Counted from the stretch's first letter, positions 7,151 through 15,805 are shown. The stretch is DNA of 64,000 nt from an uncultured Macellibacteroides sp. (GCF_963667135.1 NZ_OY762974.1:3410001-3474000); one strand, 5' to 3'. Numbers and translations: made by a program. The notes: generated from the sequence alone by a model not told the origin.

Positions 7151-10100
7151 AAAAGAAAAAAGGAATAGTTGAATGGGCCATGCACTACCGTCAGATTATT
7201 ATTATGACGGTGAGTTGCTTAGTCGCTTTTGGCATCTACGGATTAAGAGAAATCCCCAAAAATGAATTTCCCGACTTTACCATTCGACAAGGAATAGTAG
7301 TGGCAGCATGTCCAGGAGCAACTGCCGCTGAAATTGAAGAACAAGTGACTAAACCTTTGGAAGACTATATTTTCAGTTACAAAGAGGTTCGTAAAGAAAA
7401 GACATTTTCCACTAGCCGGGATGGCTTAGTTTACATCCAGGTCGAGCTTAATCAAAATTTAACAGACAAAGATGCATTCTGGAGCAAATTTAAACATGGA
7501 GTTCAAGCTTTTAAGAGTGAACTCCCACAAAATGTGATGGCTTTACAGGTTGTAGACGACTTTGGAGATACTTCGGCTATGCTTATCACTATGGAGAGTG
7601 ATCAGAAGACTTACCGTGAAATGGAGAAATACATGGATGGTTTGAAAGATCAATTACGTAAGATATCCAGTGTTGGAACACTTCGGGTTTTAGGTATTCA
7701 AAAAGAACAAATATCGGTAAACCTTAATTATGAGAAACTGTCGCAATACGGTGTTAATGGACAAACAATGGCTTTTAATCTTTTCACAAAAGGTTTCACC
7801 ACAGTTAGCGGACAGGTCGATAATGCTGAATTTGTAGCTCCTATACATGTAGCTAAAACCTACAATTCAGTTCGGGATGTGCAAGAGCAAATTGTATATG
7901 CCGATCTTAAAGGCAACATTGTACGTTTGAAAGACGTTGCTGATGTGGTAAAAGAATACCCAACATCAGATTCATATATTCGAAACAATGGCAAAAAATG
8001 CATTTTGTTAAGCCTTGAAATGAAGAAAGGAAACAATATTGTTAAAATGGGACAGGCAGTCAATAATACCATTCAAGCCTATGAAAAAACTTTGCCTCAT
8101 GATGTGGTTCTTTATCGTATCACCGATCAAAGTGTTGTTGTAGACACCTCTGTTAGTAACTTTCTTGTCGAACTAGGCATAGCGGTGATGGCTGTTGTTC
8201 TTGTTGTATTACTACTTCTGCCGCTACGCGTGGCTTTAGTTGCATCATCCACTATTCCTATCAGTATTTTTATCGCGCTTGGACTGTTTTATGCTTTTGG
8301 TATCGAACTAAATACTGTAACTCTTGCTGCCCTTATTGTTACACTAGGAATGATAGTGGATAACTCCATCGTAATTATAGACAGCTATATTGAAAAAATA
8401 GGTGAAGGAACAAGTCGTTGGCACGCCTCCATTCAGAGTGCTACGCATTTCTTTAAGTCTATTTTTTCGGCCACATTAGCCATCAGTGTCACCTTTTTTC
8501 CTCTACTTCTTACAGTAAAAGGTATGACGCACGATTTCTTACTGAGCTTTCCATGGGCGGTAACCATAGTTCTTTTGGTATCGTTATTGGTGGCAGAAAT
8601 GCTGGTGCCTTTTATGCAGTTTATCTTTATCCGGAAACCAATAGTCTTAGAATCCCCCAAAAGCGGAAAAAAGAAATTTTCTTTTCTCGACTGGCTACAG
8701 CGTATTTATAATGTTTTATTAGATTGTTGTTTTGCCAATCCATATACAACTATTGCATTGGGAGTCGTTTTTGTAGTTGTAGGGATTGGTTTGTTTTCCA
8801 TAATACCTCAAAAACTTCTTCCCATTGCACAACGAAATCAATTTGCTGTAGAAATTTATACACCCGAAGGTATGGCTTCTGAGCGAACTGCTGTAGTAGC
8901 TGATTCCCTAGAACATATTTTGCGAAAAGACAAAAGGGTGGTATCGGTTACATCTTTTATTGGTAGTGCATCACCTCGTTTTCATACAACTTATGCTCCA
9001 CAAATGGCGGGGACTAATTTTGCCCAGTTTATTGTTAACACCAATGGGGAAAAGGAAACCGAAGAGATTCTAGATGAGTACACCCCCCGTTACTCAGAAT
9101 ATTTTCCTTATGCAGTTGTGCGTTTTAAACAGATGGATTATTCTGAGGCAACCTCCCCTATTGAAATCCGTTTAAGCGGTGATAGTATTGCCACTTTAAA
9201 ACAATATAGTGAACAGATAATGTCCATCATACGCAATATACCCGAATTATGTCTGGTGCGGACCAATTACAGAGAACAGACTCCAGGCGTAAGAGTTCAG
9301 TTGAAAGAAGATGAGGCTACTCGCATTGGTATCAACAATGCAGCACTTGAAGCGACCCTTGCTATGCGATACAGCAGCGGAGTGCAGGTGGCAACTATTT
9401 GGGAAGGCGACTATGACATCCCTGTGAAATTGAAAAACAAAAAATCAGACTCTACAGATTATAAGGATATTGCTAATGAACTAATCCCAGTGGCAATGGG
9501 ATTTACTACCATTCCATTGCGGCAGGTGGCGGAGATTGTTCCTGATTACTGTGAGGGGCAGATCGTTCGTCGCAATGGCGTACGTACTCTTACTGTGATG
9601 GCTGAAGTACAACGAGGTCAGAATGCCATCGCAGCAACAACAATAATAAAAGAAAAATTGAAAAACCTATGCATTCCGGCAGGAGTTACTATTGAATATG
9701 GAGGTGCACTGGAATCAGACAATGAATCACTTCCGGAAATTATGGCCGGCCTTGCAATAGCTATTGTAATAATCTTCTTTATTCTTGTCTGGCATTTCCA
9801 TCGGATAAATATGGCATTGCTAATTATGTCTTTAATTCCGCTTTGTCTTTTTGGAACAGCTATCGGACTTTTAGTGCAAGGAGTCGATTTTGGAGTTACT
9901 GCAAATCTTGGATTTATTTCCTTAATGGGTATTCTTGTCCGAAACGGAATTATAATGCTTGATTACGCAGAAGAACTTCGTGAAAACGAAAAGATGACCG
10001 TACATCAGGCTATCTACGAATCGGCCAAACGACGTATGCGCCCAATTTTTCTCACTTCTGCCGCTGCATCTATGGGGGTAGTGTCCATGATTCTAGGAGG

Positions 10101-10254
10101 TAGTTCGCTTTGGATGCCGATGGGAGCTGTTATTTTTTATGGCACGCTGATTACCATGTTTTTTATTCTAACTGTTTTGCCTGTTGGTTATTGGCTGATC
10201 TTTAGAGGAAGTACCAAGAAACGCCTCGCAGACAAAAAATTAGAATCAGAATAA
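7147..10254 (+). CDS. RND efflux pump inner-membrane permease (AcrB-like)
   Basis: 1035 residues, the normal RND length, with the tandem architecture: TM1 near 16-35, a large periplasmic loop, a TM2-6 block about 335-500, then a second half with TM segments from about 860 on. The proton-relay region in TM4 reads GMIVDNSIVIIDSY (near 400): the first Asp is kept, the second position is Asn as in many non-AcrB RND pumps. The TM10 counterpart GILVRNGIIMLDYAEELRE (near 930) is typical. It exports hydrophobic compounds using proton motive force. The substrate is unknown. It is coupled to the adaptor by a 4-bp overlap and followed 20 bp later by the TolC-like gene. Confidence 0.96.
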   Translation: MKKKKGIVEWAMHYRQIIIMTVSCLVAFGIYGLREIPKNEFPDFTIRQGIVVAACPGATAAEIEEQVTKPLEDYIFSYKEVRKEKTFSTSRDGLVYIQVELNQNLTDKDAFWSKFKHGVQAFKSELPQNVMALQVVDDFGDTSAMLITMESDQKTYREMEKYMDGLKDQLRKISSVGTLRVLGIQKEQISVNLNYEKLSQYGVNGQTMAFNLFTKGFTTVSGQVDNAEFVAPIHVAKTYNSVRDVQEQIVYADLKGNIVRLKDVADVVKEYPTSDSYIRNNGKKCILLSLEMKKGNNIVKMGQAVNNTIQAYEKTLPHDVVLYRITDQSVVVDTSVSNFLVELGIAVMAVVLVVLLLLPLRVALVASSTIPISIFIALGLFYAFGIELNTVTLAALIVTLGMIVDNSIVIIDSYIEKIGEGTSRWHASIQSATHFFKSIFSATLAISVTFFPLLLTVKGMTHDFLLSFPWAVTIVLLVSLLVAEMLVPFMQFIFIRKPIVLESPKSGKKKFSFLDWLQRIYNVLLDCCFANPYTTIALGVVFVVVGIGLFSIIPQKLLPIAQRNQFAVEIYTPEGMASERTAVVADSLEHILRKDKRVVSVTSFIGSASPRFHTTYAPQMAGTNFAQFIVNTNGEKETEEILDEYTPRYSEYFPYAVVRFKQMDYSEATSPIEIRLSGDSIATLKQYSEQIMSIIRNIPELCLVRTNYREQTPGVRVQLKEDEATRIGINNAALEATLAMRYSSGVQVATIWEGDYDIPVKLKNKKSDSTDYKDIANELIPVAMGFTTIPLRQVAEIVPDYCEGQIVRRNGVRTLTVMAEVQRGQNAIAATTIIKEKLKNLCIPAGVTIEYGGALESDNESLPEIMAGLAIAIVIIFFILVWHFHRINMALLIMSLIPLCLFGTAIGLLVQGVDFGVTANLGFISLMGILVRNGIIMLDYAEELRENEKMTVHQAIYESAKRRMRPIFLTSAAASMGVVSMILGGSSLWMPMGAVIFYGTLITMFFILTVLPVGYWLIFRGSTKKRLADKKLESE

Positions 10255-10274
10255 ATAGCTAATTTGAAATCAAA

Positions 10275-11543
10275 ATGAAAATATATAAATCAATTATTCT
10301 TTGTTTTTTAATTTCTCCGGTTATGGCATTTGCTCAACAGACTATAGATCTGGAACAATGCCAGTTGCTGGCATTAAAAAACAATGCGAAGTTAAAAGAA
10401 TCTGCTTTAAGAATCTCTCAATCGACAGAAAACAAGAAAGAAGCTTTAACAAAATTTTTTCCGACGATATCGGCAACTGGTACTGCGTTTAATGCAAACA
10501 AAAATCTGGTTCAATTGGGACAACTGGGTATGCTTAAAGATGGTTACATGGGAAGTGTTACAGTTATGCAGCCTATATTCGCAGGTGGTCAGATTGTTAA
10601 TGGGAATAAATTAGCAAAACTCGGAGAAGATGCTAGTCTTTTGCAGCAGAAGCTAAATGAGAAGGAGATTTATCTAATAGTGGAGAACTATTACTGGCAG
10701 CTTGTCTCTCTTTCAGAAAAAATAAAGACCATTGATTCGATGGATGCTTTTTTGTCAGTAATTCTGAAGGATGCAGAGGCGGCATATACTGCCGGAGTTG
10801 CAAACAGAAACGATGTGCTGCAGGTAAACCTAAAGAAAAACAGCTTAAACAGCACCAGGTTGCAAGTAGAGAATGGTATCAAACTAACCAAGATGCTTCT
10901 CGCTCAATATATCGGTTTGGAAGAGGAGGAGTTCTTGATTAAGAAAGAGAATTATGACAACATAAAACCTGCCGTGTACTATTTGACAGATCATAATGCC
11001 GTATTACAAACTACCAACGAGCATAAGCTGCTTGACAATAATGTTCAGGCACAAAAATTGGCAAAGAAGATAGAGATTGGTAAAATTCTACCATCGCTAG
11101 CTGTAGGTGGAGGCTGGGTATGGCAAAACTTGATGGGTGCCAATGATAATGCCGGAGTTGTTATGGCCACTGTTTCAATTCCTATATCAGGTTGGTGGGG
11201 TGGATCTCATAGTATAAAAAAACAACTGCAAGCTGTAAAAATAGCTGAAATACAAAAGCAGGATGCAGAAGAAATGTTAGTCATTGGTATGCAAAAAGGA
11301 TATAATGATTTGGAAGAAGCTTATAAACAAGTGTTTGTGGCAAATGAATCTATTATTCAAGCCAATGAAAACCTCCGGTTAAACTCGGATTATTACAAAG
11401 CAGGAACCATTTCAATGAGTGATTTACTTGAGGCAGAGTCTTTGTTACAGCAGAGTCTTGATCAATATACTGAAAACTGTACAAAATATTTTGTAAATCG
11501 TTGCCGATACTTACAATCAACAGGCAGAACAAATATAGAGTGA
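10275..11543 (+). CDS. TolC-family outer-membrane efflux protein
   Basis: 422 residues with a Sec signal (cleavage after MAFA, about residue 20). The mature protein begins TIDLEQCQLLALKNNAKLKESALR, the classic outer-membrane efflux protein start, and has two repeats of long amphipathic helices interrupted by short beta segments (IFAGGQIVNGNKLA and ISGWWGGSHSIKKQL). The trimer forms a channel across the outer membrane. Third gene of the efflux operon, completing an adaptor-pump-channel set controlled by the divergent AraC protein. A hairpin terminator follows. Confidence 0.95.
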   Translation: MKIYKSIILCFLISPVMAFAQQTIDLEQCQLLALKNNAKLKESALRISQSTENKKEALTKFFPTISATGTAFNANKNLVQLGQLGMLKDGYMGSVTVMQPIFAGGQIVNGNKLAKLGEDASLLQQKLNEKEIYLIVENYYWQLVSLSEKIKTIDSMDAFLSVILKDAEAAYTAGVANRNDVLQVNLKKNSLNSTRLQVENGIKLTKMLLAQYIGLEEEEFLIKKENYDNIKPAVYYLTDHNAVLQTTNEHKLLDNNVQAQKLAKKIEIGKILPSLAVGGGWVWQNLMGANDNAGVVMATVSIPISGWWGGSHSIKKQLQAVKIAEIQKQDAEEMLVIGMQKGYNDLEEAYKQVFVANESIIQANENLRLNSDYYKAGTISMSDLLEAESLLQQSLDQYTENCTKYFVNRCRYLQSTGRTNIE

Positions 11544-11575
11544 TTTGTTTTACATAGTAATTTTACTTTTTATAA

Positions 11576-11615
11576 GAGAAAGGTTTGGCTCGTGAGAGTC
11601 TGACCTTTCTTTATT
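11576..11615. terminator. Intrinsic terminator of the efflux operon
   Basis: AGAAAGGT (11577-11584) pairs with ACCTTTCT (11603-11610); an inner GGCTC/GAG..C helix around a GTGA loop strengthens it, and a T-rich tail follows. It sits between two convergent genes and can serve both. Confidence 0.75.
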
Positions 11616-11616
11616 A

Positions 11617-12000
11617 TTATATCAAAAGAAATGTTTTACTGGCAATTTTCTTTCCTTTGTAGCTGACGGAAACTGTCCAGGGTCCTTTCTTGTTTTCGAC
11701 AGGTTCCCATACCGTATCGCCAATAAAAAAACGGAAATCGTTGCTGCTTATGTAATAGGTGCCTTCAAAGGGAGGCACCTTAATTCCCATGTCGTCTGTA
11801 AAGGGTGGATGCTCAATGCAATATTCCAATACTTCTCCTTTTGCCTTTTTTACCGAAAGAATAAATCCGAACTCAACCCCAGGTTCAGCCTCTATTTCGA
11901 GTGTATGCTTTATAATCTTGGGAAGTAATTTAGACTCTCTGTCCCAGGCAGTGTACAAACCATAGCTGCAAATTTCAAATTCAGGTTTTAATCTAGGCAT
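11617..12000 (-). CDS. DUF3859 domain protein
   Basis: 127 residues from the ATG at 12000; a longer frame from 12030 adds ten residues of no clear character. The sequence (PEFEICSYGLYTAWDRES, then IEAEPGVEFGFILSVKKAKGEVLEYCIEHPP, then GPWTVSVSYKGKKIASKTFLL) matches my memory of DUF3859, a small all-beta family. There is no signal peptide, so it is likely cytoplasmic. The function is unknown. The gene stands alone between the efflux operon terminator and a split-barrel flavoprotein. Confidence 0.72.
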   Translation of the reverse strand: MPRLKPEFEICSYGLYTAWDRESKLLPKIIKHTLEIEAEPGVEFGFILSVKKAKGEVLEYCIEHPPFTDDMGIKVPPFEGTYYISSNDFRFFIGDTVWEPVENKKGPWTVSVSYKGKKIASKTFLLI

Positions 12001-12063
12001 ATAAATCGTGATGAAATGTTTTATATGCAAATATATACATAAATATTTGTTTGCATTAAAATG

Positions 12064-12102
12064 ACACAGTGCAGGTAGGAGACAATCATACCTGCACTGT
12101 GT
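12064..12102 (-). terminator. Hairpin terminator
   Basis: A perfect 14-bp stem, ACACAGTGCAGGTA (12064-12077) with its complement at 12089-12102, has an 11-nt loop. It lies just downstream of the minus-strand gene at 12113. The tail on that strand is only moderately T-rich (CATTTTAATG). Confidence 0.7.
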
Positions 12103-12112
12103 TACTTCTTAA

Positions 12113-12499
12113 TTATAGCATTTGTTTTGCAGAATCCACCGTGATTTCTAAAACTCTTGACAAAAAGGAGAATTTTTCCTTCATTTGGTTAAATTCGTCA
12201 CCCTCTCTTAAGTAACGTGCAGTCCCGTTTATTAAAAAACCGCTTCCCTGATAATCTTTGTAACCTAAAACTTCGCGGCTACCTAATGTTAATTTTACGT
12301 GATTATCGGCATTTATGTTCTTTTCAGTTTTACGGAATCCATAGGCCGGAATTAAAATACGTTCATCGTCGGTAACCACTAAGTACGAATTCCAGGTATT
12401 TACAACATGCGGCTCTACTCCCCAAGATACAATAGATACGACTCCTTCGTGTTGTAATACTTCATGAAATTTTGCTGATAACTTTTTTACTTCACTCAT
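12113..12499 (-). CDS. Pyridoxamine 5'-phosphate oxidase-like FMN-binding split-barrel protein
   Basis: 128 residues with the split-barrel pattern: FHEVLQHEGVVSIVSWGVEPHVVNTWNSYLVV, then DDERILIPAYGF, then NINADNHVKLTLGS and GSGFLINGTARYL. Such small proteins bind FMN or related cofactors as dimers and act as flavin reductases or electron-transfer proteins. The particular reaction cannot be deduced, and it is not PdxH (a real pdxH lies at 48954). Cytoplasmic, no signal. It lies next to a Crp/Fnr regulator on the same strand. Confidence 0.85.
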   Translation of the reverse strand: MSEVKKLSAKFHEVLQHEGVVSIVSWGVEPHVVNTWNSYLVVTDDERILIPAYGFRKTEKNINADNHVKLTLGSREVLGYKDYQGSGFLINGTARYLREGDEFNQMKEKFSFLSRVLEITVDSAKQML

Positions 12500-12588
12500 T
12501 GCTGATACTTGTTTTAAATTTTACACAGTGCAAAATTCGTCATTAGCAAGCAGATAAAAATTAAGCTGGTTTAAGAAATAAGATATGA

Positions 12589-13188
12589 TTACTTTTTTTT
12601 ACGTAATTCGCTCACATACTCGGGGGTAAGTCCGAGAAACGAAGCTATCATATATTGAGGTACCCGTTGATTAAATTCAGGAAAAGATGTGGCAAAATGC
12701 TGATAAAATTCCTCCTTCGACATCTCGTACATGTATTTAAGTCGTTGTTGTGAGGCTGCCAGGGCTCGTTGCATTACTATCCTAAAATAGTGTTCCATTA
12801 CTGGCAGTTTTGTCACTAATTCGTTGAAGGATTGATTGTCGATAGCTATTATCTCTGATTTTTCAATACTCTGAATAAAATATTCCGACGGTTTTTGATC
12901 CATGAAACTAAAGTAGTCGGCTATCCACCATTTTTCGATGGCAAATTGGGTGGTTTGTTCTGCAGCTTTGTTATTCAGAAAATACATTCGCAAACAACCC
13001 TTTTCAACAAAGAAAAGAGATTTGCAAATTTCTCCTGATGAAATTAAATGGGCTTTTCGTTTTAGACTAATCGGTTTTATATACTGAAACAATGTAGGTA
13101 ACTCGTCGTCGGAAAGGTGCACATATCGACGGATATGTTCTACCAGGTTCGATCCGGAATAAGTTGGAGTAGGAAAGGGGCTGCTCAT
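12589..13188 (-). CDS. Crp/Fnr family transcriptional regulator
   Basis: 199 residues. A cyclic-nucleotide-binding-like beta-barrel (about 30-120, KRKAHLISSGEICKSLFFVEKGCLRMYF) precedes a C-terminal DNA-binding region ending VPQYMIASFLGLTPEYVSELRKKK, the short HTH usual for Bacteroidetes members of this family. No Fnr-type cysteine cluster is seen, so oxygen sensing through an Fe-S cluster is unlikely; the effector is unknown. It starts 12 bp after a DUF4250 gene and shares its promoter. Confidence 0.92.
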   Translation of the reverse strand: MSSPFPTPTYSGSNLVEHIRRYVHLSDDELPTLFQYIKPISLKRKAHLISSGEICKSLFFVEKGCLRMYFLNNKAAEQTTQFAIEKWWIADYFSFMDQKPSEYFIQSIEKSEIIAIDNQSFNELVTKLPVMEHYFRIVMQRALAASQQRLKYMYEMSKEEFYQHFATSFPEFNQRVPQYMIASFLGLTPEYVSELRKKK

Positions 13189-13200
13189 CCTAGATTTATA

Positions 13201-13380
13201 TTACCAAAATTTATTTTGCGCTGGGTTGTATTCAAATCCGGCCGAAGCTAGCTTGGCAGTGAGATGCATTTTATCGATGGCCATGTCTTCGCAAAGTGCG
13301 TCTAATGAGGGGTAAAAATCGCGAAGTTTCATATTGATTGCGCTAAAAAGCATCATTGGATCCTCAGGAAGTTGTTGCAT
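13201..13380 (-). CDS. DUF4250 small protein
   Basis: 59 residues, MQQLPEDPMMLFSAINMKLR then DFYPSLDALCEDMAID and LTAKLASAGFEYNPAQNKFW. This matches the small DUF4250 family (P.DPxMLxSxxNxKLRD.y.sLdeLCedl.id...l...L...Gy.Yd...N.F). The function is unknown; the family is short, helical and cytoplasmic. It is the first gene of an operon with the Crp/Fnr regulator (12-bp gap), behind a promoter with a 45-bp leader. Confidence 0.85.
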   Translation of the reverse strand: MQQLPEDPMMLFSAINMKLRDFYPSLDALCEDMAIDKMHLTAKLASAGFEYNPAQNKFW

Positions 13381-13425
13381 GATCGTAAATACCGGTTAGT
13401 TGGATTATTTCTTATTGATTTTGTG

Positions 13426-13456
13426 CAAAAATACTTATTCTTATGATCGTGAGCAA
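13426..13456 (-). promoter_or_regulatory. Bacteroidetes-type promoter for DUF4250-crp
   Basis: On the minus strand TTG (13456-13454) is followed after 20 nt by TATTTTTG (13433-13426), matching the TAnnTTTG -7 box. Transcription would start near 13420, about 40 nt before the DUF4250 ATG. Confidence 0.75.
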
Positions 13457-13511
13457 TAGAAAAATGAATTTTACTCCTTCAAAAAGAGGATGTATTTTCA
13501 GTTTTTATCCA

Positions 13512-13639
13512 AAAAGTGAAGGCTATGATGGCAAAAGTGAAGGCTTTTTAGCGAAAAGTGAAGGCTGTAAAAGGCTAGCCTTCACTTTTAATTCGTTGAT
13601 ATTTAATTTTTTAAAGGTAAAAGTGAAGGAGTGAAGGCT
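13512..13639. repeat. AAAAGTGAAGGCT word array, 21-bp period
   Basis: AAAAGTGAAGGCT starts at 13512, 13533 and 13554, exactly 21 bp apart with unrelated 8-nt spacers. An inverted copy follows at 13576-13588, able to form a hairpin with the third copy, and a further copy (AAAAGTGAAGG plus GTGAAGGCT) lies at 13619-13639. There is no coding sense in the stretch. It lies in the 656-bp gap between the DUF4250 start and the umuC end. Confidence 0.85.
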
Positions 13640-13651
13640 ATTTTTTATATA

Positions 13652-13783
13652 AACTTTTCCGGGAAGAGAAAAAAAAGTACCGGGAAAGGCAAATTTTCCT
13701 CGGGACTTTTTGGTCAAAAAGTATATACTTTGAGTCGCCAAAGTATATACTTTTACAACTCAAAGTCCTATGTTTGAAAGATC
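13652..13783. repeat. CGGGA / AAAGTATATACTTT phased arrays, about 22-bp period
   Basis: CGGGA recurs at 13660, 13681 and 13701 (21 and 20 bp apart). Then the palindrome-like word AAAGTATATACTTT occurs at 13718 and 13740, 22 bp apart, each followed by a different 8-nt tail (GAGTCGCC, TACAACTC), and a third slot at 13762 begins AAAG again. The slot before (13696) carries ACTTT at the same offset. It continues directly from the GTGAAGGC array, so nearly 300 bp of this gap is phased repeat. Confidence 0.8.
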
Positions 13784-13860
13784 AAAATTATATTAAAATT
13801 TTTCACTCATCCGTTTTCATTTGATCCGGTTTATTGGGTAACGCAAAACCAAACGTCTAT

Positions 13861-13940
13861 AAACAATTAAAGGATATCTCACGACATCCCCTAACCAAAC
13901 TTTGTTAACCTTAAATCTAATACTATTATGAAAAAACCAC
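13861..13940 (-). ncRNA. Small RNA gene, copy 2 (promoter, conserved core, terminator)
   Basis: On the minus strand TTG (13974-13972), 19 nt, and TATCTTTG (13952-13945) form a consensus Bacteroidetes promoter. The predicted transcript starts near 13939, runs through TTTTTTCATAATAG and TATTAGATTTAAGGTTAACA, and ends in GGATGTC-GTGA-GATATCC (13889-13872), a 7-bp stem with one G-U pair and a GNRA loop followed by TTTAATTGTTT. The core from TTTTTTCAT to AAGGTTAACAA is nearly identical to a plus-strand copy at 26126-26197, whose terminator stem has different but complementary bases. It may belong to a known Bacteroidales non-coding RNA family such as Rfam Bacteroidales-1; I cannot confirm that. 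Confidence 0.75.
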
Positions 13941-14036
13941 GATGCAAAGATACGGGTTTAATTGGATTTGTCAAGATATTTTGCTATAAAACATGTTAAA
14001 CAACATGTAAAGCTGTTAAGCGTTTACGTAGGCTGA

Positions 14037-15293
14037 CTAAATCTTTACTCTGATTACGTCGTTTAAATTAGTTGTATAGGCGGGCGAAAGATGTTCTTGT
14101 TTCATCTTCCAGGTACGCAGATCCTGCGAGGCTAGCTTCAGCACATGGGTGCCAAATTTGTTATTTAGTTTGTCCACCGTTTGCATGAGCGACAGATGGC
14201 GAGGGTCGGAGTTAAAGAACAGGGATGGTTGTAAGTTGGTTTCGCTGATAAAATCCATCAGTACTACGCCGGCTCTTTTATAGTGATAGCCTTCTTTGAA
14301 TATCTTTTGTAGCCCCTGAACAGCCGATTGGACAATCTCGATGGTGGAAGAAGTAGCAAAAGGCAGCTTTACCATCAGGTTGTTACTGTATTGCTCGAAG
14401 GGTTCGCCAAAGCGATTGGTCTCTATGAATACCATCAACGAACGGCACAGGGAGTTTTGTTTCCTCAGACTCTCTGCACTGGATGCGGCAAAGGTTGTTA
14501 TCCGTTCGCGTAATTCGTCCAGCGATGTATAGGCTTTTTCGAAGGAGCGTGTGGTGGCAATGCTTTGCCTTTTTTCCACGGGGTTCATTTCCATGCAGGG
14601 AATCCCGTTTAGTTCGTCTTGCAGCTTTACTCCAACGATACTCATGTTTTTCCTTACCCATTCGCGGTCTGCTTTTGTAAAGTCGTATGCGGTGCGCATT
14701 CCTGCGGCTTTTAGTTTTACAGCCTGCCGCCTTCCAATACCCCATACATCTTCCAGAGGTAGCCACTTAAGGGCTTTTATTCTTTTTTCGTCGGTGTCGA
14801 TTACATAAGATCCGCCGGTGCGTTGGGTAAATTTCTTGGCTATGTGGTTGGCCGCTTTGGCAAGAGCTTTAGTGGGCGCTATGCCTACGCTTACCGGAAT
14901 ACCGGTCCACTTAAGCACATGGGTTCTCATTTTTAATCCGTAGGCGGTCAGATCTTCGTTGATGCCGGTCAGATTAAGAAAGCATTCGTCGATACTGTAT
15001 ATTTCCTGTTCTGGACTATATCCAGAGAGGATCGTCATCACCCGCCGGCTCATATCTCCATACAATGGAAAGTTGGCCGAGAAAACAGCCACCTCATTGC
15101 GCTCAACCAGCAATTGAATCTGAAAAGCAGGCGCTCCCATGAGAATACCGAGAGCTTTGGCTTCGTTGCTGCGTGCAATAACACAACCATCGTTGTTGGA
15201 TAGAACAACGACAGGCCGTCCGTTGAGCGATGGATTGAACATCCGTTCGCAGGAGGCGTAAAAATTATTGCAGTCAACAAGCGCAAACATCAT
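14037..15293 (-). CDS. umuC: Y-family DNA polymerase V catalytic subunit UmuC
   Basis: 418 residues. The N-terminus [19 protein letters not shown] holds the first catalytic Asp and the steric-gate region of Y-family polymerases; [12 protein letters not shown] (about 100) holds the catalytic Asp-Glu pair. A helix-hairpin-helix thumb ([22 protein letters not shown]) and a little-finger domain follow, and the C-terminus is of UmuC rather than DinB type. It performs translesion synthesis after DNA damage. It overlaps umuD (ATGATG/TGA), so the two are translationally coupled. The first two codons are both ATG (15293 or 15290). Confidence 0.96.
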   Translation of the reverse strand: MMFALVDCNNFYASCERMFNPSLNGRPVVVLSNNDGCVIARSNEAKALGILMGAPAFQIQLLVERNEVAVFSANFPLYGDMSRRVMTILSGYSPEQEIYSIDECFLNLTGINEDLTAYGLKMRTHVLKWTGIPVSVGIAPTKALAKAANHIAKKFTQRTGGSYVIDTDEKRIKALKWLPLEDVWGIGRRQAVKLKAAGMRTAYDFTKADREWVRKNMSIVGVKLQDELNGIPCMEMNPVEKRQSIATTRSFEKAYTSLDELRERITTFAASSAESLRKQNSLCRSLMVFIETNRFGEPFEQYSNNLMVKLPFATSSTIEIVQSAVQGLQKIFKEGYHYKRAGVVLMDFISETNLQPSLFFNSDPRHLSLMQTVDKLNNKFGTHVLKLASQDLRTWKMKQEHLSPAYTTNLNDVIRVKI

Positions 15294-15730
15294 ACTTTCT
15301 TTATTACATAAGTAACAATTCCCCAGATTACAAAGTTATTGTTTTTGTTAACTTCGATTACCGGAAAGGTTGGATTGGACGGCGTAAGTAAACATCTCTC
15401 TTTCTCAATTTTGATTTTTTTTACCGTAAATTCGCCATCAATATAGCAAACGGCAATTTTCCCATCCTGAGGATCCAGGCTGCGGTCTATCACCAGCAAA
15501 TCGCCTTCACTTAAATCTGTATCCATGGAGATTCCATTTACTACGGCAAAATAAGTGGCGGAAGGATGTTTGATGATATGCTTGTTTAGATCGATCGACT
15601 GTGCGATAAAGTCCTGTGCAGGCGAAGGAAAGCCTGCCCTCACATTACCTACCAGCGGAATTTCCGATTCCGATTCGCCGGAAGCGGAATAAATATCCAA
15701 GTTTCCGGATGAATGAAGTTTGGTAACCAT
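15290..15730 (-). CDS. umuD: UmuD-like S24 autoprotease, polymerase V accessory subunit
   Basis: 146 residues from the ATG at 15730. A longer frame would use a TTG inside the promoter -7 box, so it is rejected. Features of LexA/UmuD proteins: Ala-Gly cleavage site in [10 protein letters not shown], catalytic Ser in [10 protein letters not shown] and catalytic Lys in [10 protein letters not shown]. RecA-stimulated self-cleavage yields UmuD', which binds UmuC. The promoter TATCTTTG (15756-15749) lies about 19 bp ahead of the ATG, giving a very short leader. No clear LexA site was identified. Confidence 0.95.
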   Translation of the reverse strand: MVTKLHSSGNLDIYSASGESESEIPLVGNVRAGFPSPAQDFIAQSIDLNKHIIKHPSATYFAVVNGISMDTDLSEGDLLVIDRSLDPQDGKIAVCYIDGEFTVKKIKIEKERCLLTPSNPTFPVIEVNKNNNFVIWGIVTYVIKKV

Positions 15731-15748
15731 ACGTGTGTTTTGTTTGTG

Positions 15749-15785
15749 CAAAGATACAAAAAAGGTGCCCCAACCGGGACACCTT
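15749..15785 (-). terminator. Terminator of the S9 peptidase gene fused to the umuD promoter
   Basis: On the minus strand AAGGTGTCCC, loop GGTT, then GGGGCACCTT (10-bp stem with one G-U) runs straight into TTTTTTG and then TATCTTTG (15756-15749), the -7 box of umuDC. The T tract that ends the peptidase transcript is therefore also the upstream part of the next promoter. Confidence 0.8.
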
Positions 15786-15805
15786 GCTATAATTTGTTTG
15801 CTTTG

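Noticed and set aside
13512-13640. Possible CRISPR array
   Set aside because: The repeated unit is 13 bp with 8-nt spacers, far below CRISPR repeat and spacer sizes, and no cas adaptation genes are nearby.
13443-13741. Short overlapping frames on both strands in the repeat region
   Set aside because: They translate repeat words (KSEG-type repeats) and arise from the phased array, not from selection on protein.
13928-13999. 23-codon plus-strand frame starting MKKPRC
   Set aside because: It lies antisense over the promoter and 5' part of the small RNA gene; the apparent upstream context is the RNA core read backwards.
14328-14808. Several short frames opposite and within umuC
   Set aside because: They overlap a strong Y-family polymerase frame and show no domain or start signal.
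15731-15751. Upstream TTG start for umuD
   Set aside because: The TTG is part of the TATCTTTG promoter box; the ATG at 15730 gives a complete UmuD-like protein.
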